This document shows positions 55,424 to 64,000 of a stretch of 64,000 nucleotides of DNA, piece by piece. Under the pieces are notes generated by a model. That model did not search any database. It was not told the origin of the DNA and saw only the letters and a program-made list of their open reading frames with translations. Source of the DNA: Zygnema cylindricum (Eukaryota > Streptophyta > Zygnematophyceae > Zygnematales > Zygnemataceae); the NCBI GenBank assembly GCA_037447655.1, contig JBBHKE010001313.1, forward strand, positions 64,001 through 128,000. Direction: 5' to 3'. Numbering within the stretch: the stretch's first letter is position 1; the number at the start of each line of letters is the position of its first letter. A program made the translations under genes and the position numbers.

Positions 55424-58400
55424 TCAAATTTGAGTTTTCAACACATGTTGCAAAAAATCAGTCCAGATATCAGGAAGACCCGGTAAACACCAGTGGGTGC
55501 AATCCCATGATGTTTTACTGTTGGATTGCGCCCCAAAATAGCGTTGAACGTGAGCATCCGGCCGTCCACTTGATAGAAAAGTGATGTCTAGGAAACGAAA
55601 ACGAGAACCTGCTAAGCTATTCAACTCTATACGTCGAAACGTTCTGGCAGAGTTTTTCAAAAAATGTTCCCGTTGTTGTTGTGGTGTAAAGGGTTTCACA
55701 TTTAGGCAGACAGCCGTCCGAGCTCCGTTAATAGTTGCACCGACATAATGTGAGGGGGAATATGTAAGAAACATGGGAACACCCCTATGTCCTGAGGTTT
55801 TTGACACAAATTTTTTAACGTTTTTCAAAGCGATCTCGTACCCTTTTTGACCTAGAATCGGTACGATTTTCTCGTTCTGAATTAGAGTGACTGCCCGAAC
55901 TAATTGTATTCCTTGTACAAGTTGGTACCAATGACCTGACATAAAAATTGGCAAATCTATTCCCGATAAAGCGTTTTTCCATGCCGGATCTATCTTATCA
56001 AGCCAAACTAAATAACTATTTTTAACTGTGTATTTCACTTTGTATTTTCCAAAATATGCAGGATTACTGGTATGCTGGACAAGAAAAGGAGATCCGATAG
56101 TGAAAATTTTAATACCAAAAGCGGGAACTTCTACCCCTTTAACGCTAACTCCTCCGATTTTTGCTTTCTTCGCTCGCACATATGTCCAAGCCGCAATTTG
56201 ACAAGAAAGCGCCTCGGCAAAGTTTTGCCCAAAAGAATCTCCAATAATAGCAATTACCTGCACTCAAAATAATGTAAACAAAAACAACATATAAATTCTG
56301 CTGCTTTGTTTCCACCAGCTTAAGTACGAGGAGACCTTCGAGAGGCCTTGTAGTCACATTCAAACAATTCAAGAAGAAGCAATTTAACCAGGAAAAAACG
56401 AGCTAGGGCAAAAAAAAAAGTAAACCTGGGTGAAAAAAAATAAACCTCTACATAGTTAACTATGAAATGAGAGTTTTTGAAACGAAACTTACTTTTCCCC
56501 TCATTCGTGGCAAGAAGTATCTGACACTGAATCGCTCTTGATTGCAGTTACTCGGGTTCCAACTATATTTCTCATATCCTACGTTTCTCCGCCCATTTCC
56601 TCGACAATTAAAAGCAGTTCGAATAAATTTACAACCGTAAGTATAAGGTCGACGCGAACGGTCATATTCCCATCGACCTCGGGAGTAATCGCAAGCTGCA
56701 CAAAAACAGAAAGAAAGAAAGAATAAATGAAAATTGAAAAATTGAAGGTGTAGATTTCAACCGCTAGACGGAACATAACTTTTCAAAACTTTGAGCAATA
56801 TACGACTTCAGTTGATGTAGACACTTGCCGCTAAAATATGACTGTAAATATGAATATAACTAACAAATAAATTAACAAATAAATTCACTGATAAATTCAG
56901 CAGGTTTTCCAACACCTTTCCAGCGGACAAAACCCTGATCAGGAGAATTGGAAAGTTAATCGCGTTAATTACCGATGGTAACAAAATTTATGTTAAGGAT
57001 TTACTACAACGACCACATTAGTAGACGTCCGTGGCGTAGTTGGAAAGGGTTTATGGTTTTCTTTTAAAAAAAACTGAGTTGCCGGCAAAAACGGTTGTAA
57101 ATATCAAATCATCTCGCACAAACAAGCAAAGTCATCTAAACGGAGACTCTCTAGAGGGTGAGGGAAAGGGGGAGGGGGGGGAAAGAGCGAGGGAGAGAGA
57201 GGGGAAAGGGAGGGGGGAGTGCGGGGAGGAAGAGAGAGGAGAGAGGGGGAGAGGGGAGAGGGGGACAGAGGAGGGGAAGAGAGGGAGAGGGAGAGGGAGA
57301 GGGAGAGGGAGAGGAAGAGGCACGGGATGGTGGGGGGAGGGGGAGGGGGAGGGGGAGGGAGAGGGAAAGGGAGAGGGAGAGAAAAATATCGATATAGTTC
57401 TTCCTTTCATCATCATCTTTTCTCCATAAAAGATTTTAATCTAACATTTTTTCTTCCACAGATTCTGGAAGAAGATAACTGATGACATGTAAAACCTATC
57501 AGGTTTATCATTTATCTTTCATCTCTCTCCTTCCGCCAAAAAATAAAAAACGTGCAAAAATTCTGTGTTATTTTCTATAAGCTGTGGACAAGGTCTCCGG
57601 GATACAAATTTTTGATTTGGGAAGGTAAAAAAAAAATCAAAAAATTGGTTTTCATTGAAAATCAAATTAAAAAATGTTCTATTTTTATTCAATGTAAACT
57701 GGATTTTGTGGGTAGAAATAATCACCTGCAAGGTTCCGTCTCGTAGAATTCCCTCTCTCTGCAATTAAATCATCTTCCCAAGTACTCTTGTAGTTCAATT
57801 CTTCCTCCTCTTCATCCCCTCCCTCCCCCCCCTCTTCGTGATATAAACTATCCCAGAACTCTCTTTCCTCTTCAGAAGCATAAAACTCCGGAATTGTCGA
57901 AAATTTTGCAGTTTTTGGGTCAAAATTCTTCAATTTTTCTGAAGATAACGAGCTCTTTAATTTTACATTTTCCCCGTCCGAAATATTACTATTCCCAAAA
58001 GTCGAAAAATCACTTTGTTCTGAAAATTTTCTCGCCTCGAATGAATCGAGATTTTGATTGATTTCAACTCCATCTGCATAATTTTTAAAACGGAAAAATG
58101 AAAAAAAAAAAAAAAATGAAAACAAAGCAGAAATAAAAGCAAAACAAAGAAAACGGAAAAAAAAAGATGGATGGTAGTGCATTAAAGTAAAAAATTTGCT
58201 GAAGTTTCGGAAGTTGAAAAAACCAATTATACTTTCTAATATGTTTTTTTATCAAGATCGTTTTTTTTTAAAGACAGTTTTTCTGTGAAGATACAGATTA
58301 AACACACTTTTTTTTGGCAAAAAAACAAAAAAAAACCCACTTCCAGTGACTATTACTAAAACTTAAACATAAAAAAAATAAGATTTTTTTTTTAACATAT

Positions 58401-58986
58401 TATAACCAAACCAAAAACTAAAATAAACAAACAAACAAACCAAAAAATATAGCATCATTAATGTAAAATTTCTGGTTTTTTTTTCAAATTATATATATCT
58501 GAAACATATTTTAAGGGTTTATCGATAAAAAAAGTATCTTAGGAATAAAAATTATCACATGTAAAAACCCAATCTTTGACAAGCGAAAAAAAAAAAAAAA
58601 AAAAGGAAACCCCAAAAATCTTAAGCTTCAAACAGATCCATTTCTTTCTTCTCACAAGTTTTTTTTTCCCCAGTCTATGTCAGAATTTAGATAACTTAAA
58701 AAAAAAAAAAGAGAGAAAAAGTTTAAACCACAGCTCAACCCTTGCTTATTACTGAGCAATCTACCGTTTTTTTTTTTTTTTTTTTTTTCTTTAACCATGT
58801 CGGAAAAAGCTCAGAAATCCTAATGTCACGATTCTATCCTTAAATAAAATAAAACAAAATAACATAAAATAAAATAAAATAAAATGTATATAAATAAATA
58901 AATGAATGAAATATAAGAAAATCACCTGCAGCCACAGCCAGGAGCAGTATTGAAATTGACCCTAAGACCCATCTCCACCCCTCCAT
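55424..58986 (-). CDS. TBL: TBL/PMR5-family polysaccharide O-acetyltransferase
   Basis: TBL proteins transfer acetyl groups onto wall polysaccharides such as xylan, mannan or pectin in the Golgi lumen. Four exons join in frame: 58926-58986, 57726-58073, 56493-56695, 55424-56257, with GT-AG introns, giving 481 residues. Residues 1-20 (MEGWRWVLGSISILLLAVAA) form a signal anchor. Residues ~21-136 are acidic and low-complexity (EEEREFWDSLYHEEGGEGGD). The TBL domain starts at ~138 with CDYSRGRWEYDRSRRPYTYG and NGRRNVGYEKYSWNPSNC. The GDS esterase motif IIGDSFGQN places the nucleophile Ser at ~212. The C-terminal DCTHWCLPGLPDIW gives the DxxH pair at ~456-459. The stop is TGA. The ATG follows a (GA)n tract. 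The exact polysaccharide substrate cannot be told. Confidence 0.95.
57158..57385 (+). repeat. Purine tract (GGGAGA)n in TBL intron 2
   Basis: About 230 bp of almost pure purine on the plus strand (pyrimidine on the transcribed minus strand), with many GGG runs in the GAGGGAGAGGGAGAGG style. It lies mid-intron, between the acidic-region exon and the TBL-domain exon. Confidence 0.9.
58760..58790 (+). repeat. Poly-T and A-rich runs in TBL intron 1
   Basis: A run of more than 20 T near 58766-58788 accompanies A-runs at ~58589 and ~58700 and the repeated AAAATAAAAT near 58845-58885. The intron is 852 bp. Confidence 0.8.
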
Positions 58987-59031
58987 AGTCGCCGCCTCCA
59001 CTCCTCTCTCTCCCTTTCTCTCTCTCACTCA

Positions 59032-59282
<251 letters not shown>

Positions 59283-59289
59283 CCCTGTC

Positions 59290-60057
59290 CTTTCCTCTCC
59301 CTTCTGTGTCTCTCTCAACCCACCTCGGGCTTCAAGCGACCCTCAGAAGAAAACAAGGGCCAGAAAAGGACAAAAAAAAAACGAAAAGAGACGGAGAATA
59401 AAGTCGGCAACTGTCAACACGGACGCAACTTCCGTTCAAATACGGTCAAATATTGTACTGTACGGTCAAAAAGTGTGGAGATTCGCTAGTACGGAAACTG
59501 CAAGCTGAATGAATAATTCTTTAAAATGCGAACATCTTAGTACGAGATATTATTTAGTACGGAGTTCGCGCGAAAGCGGCAATGCCGCAGGAAGATTTTA
59601 CATATCGTATGGAGTGTGGACAAACCGGCAATAATGAACCCCTCTACCCACGGGAAAACATTTATATGTTTAGTTTTCGTCCCTAGCACCGTTGGACACT
59701 CGTACGATTGAAACGATCCAACGGCTTTCGATTATTACAGTTGAGAGTAGTTTTCTGTTTACGAAGGCGTAAAACTGTGACCGGCTTCTTGCGCCAATAA
59801 ACCGTTACGAACAGATAAAAAGCTGCTTCGCTGTCGAGTCATTAAAATCAAGCGTTTTCCTGATAAGTTACAACGTTTTCTGGTGTTGTGTATATGTGAA
59901 TATTTTTATCAGGATATATCCGATAATCGATATAATCGACTATCGAGCGGCAAAGGGGGGCCGACATATCGCGTGGTGACGAATAGAATACGGCGGTAAA
60001 CCGTTAGGGTGGTTATCGCAGATATAAATCTATATATGGTTACAGTATCCTATAATA
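59290..60057. other. TBL upstream and repeat-derived interval
   Basis: No gene. A fragment at 59884-59950 (GGTGTTGTGTATATGTGAAT then ATCGATATAATCG) resembles one end of the family F hAT-like elements. Confidence 0.45.
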
Positions 60058-60622
60058 AGGGTGAACTTACATTAGAGGAAAAGTGGGATTGTTTACTGGA
60101 CGCCGTACGATTTCGTACAGATTCGTACCAAATTTTTTTTTTTGTCAGACGAAACATGTCTACTGGATGGCTCCAACATAATAGGCGTAAATGTAGACCT
60201 TTGGATTTTTCACTTTTTTAGATTCGTGAAGCAATCACGCACATCGTCCAGTGTGAAGAGACTCTCCTCGGGAGGAGAGTTTCTTCACACTGGTCGCGTA
60301 ACATTGGTACACGTGAAAATTAGAAAAAAAATCCACCACGAACAGGCAATGTGAATCGAACACGTCGTACACGCCATGTGCCTTCTTATGGTCGGTGCAT
60401 GAAGGTCGACCGAAATATCTTCGCACGCTCCTGACATCCGGTGACCTAAAAAAGTTTGCGGCGCCTTTTTGACATTCCGTTACGAAATTTTGATTTTCAG
60501 TTTCAAAATTAAAATATGGTCGCAAAATTTTCGTACGAGTCATTAATTACCTCCAGCCGTACAAATATTACGTACAAATTTTCAGCTTGAAGAATATTTC
60601 TAGATTTTAAGAATCTGAAAAC
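60058..60622. repeat. Family E repeat, left part (split by the hAT element)
   Basis: It matches 51590-52150, including the palindrome at 60248-60292 (CCAGTGTGAAGAGACTCTCC and its inverse around CTCGGGAG). It resumes at 63460 after the hAT insertion, ending near 63590 with GTCTACTGGCAC/GTGCCAGTAATTAC. Confidence 0.75.
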
Positions 60623-63451
60623 CATAGTTGTCCCGTGCGCATAATACGCACGAAACGAAGGAGCGAATACTACGCACGATACGCATTTAACGATGGAAAA
60701 AATGTTATAAAATGCGTACCTACCAATGTACCAGTACATTTCCGTACATTTTTTGATTTTTGAAAGTTTCACATTTCAAATTTTCGATACGGCATACGCA
60801 GAAAAATAGTGAAGTGAAAAAGCCAGCGACGCGGCAACCACGGCGCTGAACCAGCAACCAGCCTGCCGAACAAGCGACCAAGTTGCTTCGTCGCTGAACC
60901 AGCGACGAAGCCGTATCACCGCTGAACTACTATAGGGACCAGCGACCAGGCTGCATCGTCGCTGATTCAACATGGCCTTATTATAAAATGTCAATAATGA
61001 AAAACTTCAAGTTCACATAGAAGAAAATAAAAACCATCTTTCTATTGACTTGCGAATGTTACACCATACCAACAATGAAAAATGACAGGTTCACATTAGA
61101 GCACAAAAAAAACCATCTTTCCATTAATTTGTAGGAAATGGTTTTGTTTTCACATTAAAATATCTCATCTCGTTGCAGGCAGTGACAAGACATCTCTCCT
61201 TTATCTCTCCTTATTGGAAATCTCTTTACTCCAAATCTAGGTCAAACATGTCATCTAGAAAAACCTCCTCCCCTTCCTCCCCTACCTCCCCTTCCTCTTC
61301 CTCCCATGCTACCATGGCCTCTTCATAACTAATATCTCTGGTCTTCTGTAACAATCTAAGATTGCTAGATTGCTAAAGACCCATACCAGATCTTGGGCCC
61401 TATTAGGTGTCAGCCTGTTTCTTTTCTTAGAGTGAATATGGTCATAGGTTGACCAATTCCTCTCACATGCACTAGCAACTGAGCATTGGGCGAGGATTCT
61501 AATTGCTACCTTCTACAAGATCGGGGTGACACCTCCAAACTCCTTCCACCATTTCCACCCTGGCATCTTCCTAGCACAAGCATTCGTTACATCCCTTCCA
61601 AAAACACCCTCGAAATCTCTATATTTAGACAGCTCAATGCGGGCCTGTGTCTGCTCCCCCACATTTGGTAACATTTTTTCAAGTATTGTCTAAAAGCCTT
61701 CCATTATTATCGCATTTTTATTCTGCCCATAAGTAGCACTTTGGTACTCGCGATCGAGTACAAAGCTGACGGCATACATGTGACTTTGGGCCATCTCCCA
61801 TCTGCTCGTGAACGATGTCTTCAGTTCTTCCAATACCTGTAGGGCTTCATAATTTCTTTCACCTCCATCGATGGATAACTTCTGCAAAAACTGACCAACG
61901 GTATAAAAACCATAATAAACCTTTCCCACGTTCGGGGCCCCTTTGTCACACTCCTTCATTAGCCATACCACCGGCTCTGAAACTGCCACAGCTTCCGTCA
62001 CTCTCGTCCAAAACGTTGGGCTCAAAATGTGACCTTTAATCTTTAGCCCCTCGATCTTGTATGCAGCCTTACCCGTCCAATGTTTGTAACTATCATCAAA
62101 CATTAAGCACTCCAAGCTGTCCTTCACTTGTAAAAATCTTTGGAGCATGATGAAATTTGTCGCAAACCTCGTCTCTTCGGGTTTCAATAACCGAAGTGCA
62201 GAGATTTTGTTGAACATGGCAGAACTCATGTTATGATTGGTAATAAACTTCAACACCTCTTTTCCCTCTCGGACAAGTGTTGAAATAAATGGTAACTTGC
62301 CCCAATCCTCCAACAATAAGTCCAAAACGTGGGCAGCGCATGGCGTCCAGGTGATTGAAGGAACCTTGTTCACAGGGGCAGAATCTGTCACAACTTGCAC
62401 CACATTCTCGACCCCTACCGCAAGAAATCCCTTCTCTAACACATTACAAACGTAATGAGCCTCCTTAATTTGCCCACTAGTGTCTTCCGCCGTGAGAAAC
62501 ATGTCACCCTTGGGGGTAACAGCTAGAATGTTAATGAGAGGCGTGTCATCAACTGCTGTCCATCCATCTGATGTGATCGAGGCACCAGTGGCTTCTAACG
62601 TCTCCATGGAGCTCGTCAAGTCTTGTTTTACTGTTGCCTTTGTCTCTGCCAATAGAAGAGTTCTCATGGCATTCCGGTGAGGTAACTTGTAAGAACCCCC
62701 TATCTCCTCGGTCTTCTTCACTGCTGCCTTAAAATAGGGGTCATCTAATAGTCGGAACGGCAAGCCGTTGGCAAAGAAAGCCTTAGCCCATGCTACATCT
62801 ACCTCTTTTTTGTTATGCTTATGAAATAATTTTGTTATTTTTGTTTGAACACATTGCACCTTACTGCTCTCGCTAGATCCACCAGGACACTAGGTGAGAT
62901 CATCCAAATTAGATATGACAAGTTTCTGAGAGCTATGAGAAGTTCTCTCAGTTTCCGATACAGTAAGCTCCTCTTTCACCTCGTCCGGACTTTAATGGCA
63001 AGCTCTAATTCCTCCACTCTTCACATTCCCAAGAATGTGGTTTCTAATCCTTGTTGCTTGACCATTGTATTCAAAGTTGCAGTAGATACAGATACATATT
63101 TGGTTGTTTCCAAGTAGCCCTCCGTCTGGAGCCTTAACATGCTCCCACTCTATTCCGCGAGTTCTAGGCATGGAAGCTTATGGTGAGGTGCGAAAGCTTC
63201 GAAGGCGGTTCCAATGGTACCTTTACTGGCCGCTTCTATTGCATCTTCAATGGCAAATTCCTGTTCAGAGTGGTCCATTCTAAACAAATTCAAACTTCGG
63301 CCGTGCAATTAGTGCAACGTCTCTTTTTTAAAAATTCCGTACATTTTTCCGTACAACGAAATTTAAACAAATTTTACGAAATATATAGAATTCGCGAATA
63401 CTACGTAGTTTTTGGAAAAAAGTTCAAATCCGTACGAATAGGACAACTATG
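60623..63451 (-). mobile_element. Complete hAT transposon, TIR CATAGTTGTCC, TSD CTGAAAAC
   Basis: The 2829-bp element has 11-bp perfect inverted ends CATAGTTGTCC and GGACAACTATG, and identical 8-bp duplications CTGAAAAC at 60615-60622 and 63452-63459. It carries a transposase reading frame on the minus strand. It split a family E repeat, whose two halves align to the intact copy at 51590-52265. Termini resemble the small elements at 52620 and 53168. Confidence 0.95.
61309..63171 (-). pseudogene. hAT transposase, one frame with four nonsense codons
   Basis: hAT transposases cut and paste DNA through an RNase H-fold DDE site. From ATG 63169-63171 a single frame of 621 codons continues to the stop at 61309-61311 without any frameshift. 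It is interrupted by TAA at codon 60 and TAG at codons 94, 494 and 553. Domains in order: MPRTRGIEWEHV start; BED-type zinc finger (~residues 25-60, CIYCNFEYNGQATRIRNHIL with H and later C); DUF659-like core (SITSDGWTAVDDTPLINIL with the catalytic-type Asp, then VVTDSAPVN and CAAHVLDLLLED); and the C-terminal hAT dimerisation motif (LAQCSVASACERNWSTYDHI, then KKRNRLTPNRAQDLVWVFSN). An upstream ATG (63278) opens a short separate frame. It is inactive as is. Confidence 0.93.
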
Positions 63452-63459
63452 CTGAAAAC

Positions 63460-63600
63460 TAACCTATGTGACGCCAATCATAAATGAGAAACGATGTCTA
63501 CTGGCACAACATAAAGGAAAGTCGTGCCAGTAATTACTAGATATAGACGTATCCGCATGTTTACTGGGATACCATAAATTACGCGCTGTCGTCAGTATCA
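63460..63600. repeat. Family E repeat, right part
   Basis: It continues the repeat interrupted by the hAT element. CCTATGTGACGCCAATCATA matches CCTACTTGGCGCCAATCATA at 52157. It ends near CCGCATGTTTACTGGGATAC. Confidence 0.7.
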
Positions 63601-63649
63601 CAATACCACGTGTCCTTCGTAGCACGAAAATACAGTACCCAATAAAGTA

Positions 63650-64000
63650 CACCGTGAATCGCTATTAGCGTGTTGGTCGCTAATTGAGGTACCCTGTTTT
63701 TTTGGGCAAATTCTCAAATAGAATTAGACATTCTAAATGTTCCTACACATTATTTGAGGTGCTCCATAAAATAGGATTCATGACTTTAATATAGTGTCAT
63801 CGTAAATAATATGGTGTACGGTCTGTCAGAGACATACTTTTTTGTACTTTTTCAAGTAGAAAAGTACAGAAAAGATATTCACGCTGTGAAGGAGTCGCGC
63901 TAACATGTAATTGCGTAAATATTTTTCGGCATTCGCGGATGTCAAAAAAACGCGACGGCGTACGATTTAAACAATTTCGTACATGCACATATTTTAGTGT
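63650..64000. mobile_element. Family M MITE, left end, probably cut by the window edge
   Basis: TA followed by CACCGTGAATCGCTATTAGC at 63648-63669 is the family M terminus. No inverted partner is found before the window ends. No gene is supported in this stretch. Confidence 0.55.

Noticed and set aside
55771-55784. Harbinger-MITE terminus (CATGGGAACACCCC) inside the TBL coding exon
   Set aside because: It encodes conserved-looking TBL sequence (RGVPMFLTYSPSHY) in a continuous frame; the match to the MITE end is short and has no partner or TSD.
61309-63171. Alternative genetic code with TAA/TAG as Gln, because the transposase has only TAA/TAG interruptions and both host genes end in TGA
   Set aside because: HIR and TBL use CAA/CAG for Gln and have no in-frame TAA/TAG, and several copia TAG codons fall at Trp positions, not Gln. 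Ordinary decay explains the data.

Overview
This is eukaryotic nuclear DNA from a streptophyte, either a charophycean alga or an early-diverging land plant. The evidence is two spliced genes of plant-type families: a hypersensitive-induced-reaction (HIR) protein at 22699-25077 and a TRICHOME BIREFRINGENCE-LIKE (TBL/PMR5) polysaccharide O-acetyltransferase at 55424-58986. Both are on the minus strand, both have canonical GT-AG introns, and both reassemble into complete open frames (284 and 481 codons). The remaining ~95% of the window is repeats and decayed transposable elements, as in a large repeat-rich genome. I cannot name the species.

Layout. 1-6.7 kb: a minus-strand Ty1/copia gag-protease-integrase remnant split by a solo LTR, then a 5'-truncated plus-strand copia with its 3' LTR. 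6.9-7.8 kb: TA-flanked MITEs. 8.0-15.6 kb: a complete but decayed copia with both LTRs and matching 5-bp target duplications; each LTR was later invaded, one by a Harbinger-type MITE and the other by a solo LTR. 16.4-19.0 kb: scrambled copia pieces and an LTR. 20.1-21.7 kb: a 5'-truncated LINE-like reverse transcriptase/endonuclease. 22.7-25.1 kb: the HIR gene. 25.6-28.5 kb: a MITE and two ATCG-rich hAT-like elements. 29.3-41.1 kb: LTRs, a solo LTR, unidentified ORFs lying between LTRs, and a head-to-head pair of ~1.8-kb arms, each made of a short RNase H-derived ORF plus an LTR. 44.0-50.3 kb: another bounded copia. 51.6-54.4 kb: nested MITE and hAT elements with a 49-bp minisatellite. 55.4-59.3 kb: the TBL gene with a (GA)n 5' flank. 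60.6-63.5 kb: a complete hAT element with TIRs and 8-bp TSD whose transposase frame is broken only by nonsense codons.

The two host genes have unrelated roles: HIR is a plasma-membrane SPFH scaffold and TBL is Golgi wall acetylation. The rest is a transposon landscape in which insertion order can be read directly from the nesting. The most unusual signal is a tRNA-like segment, with a B-box/T-arm hairpin, found antisense at an equivalent position inside ten LTR copies of several related families. Next come the RNase H-derived ORFs kept open in two inverted copies, and the two LTR-associated ORF remnants that resemble each other but no family I recognise.
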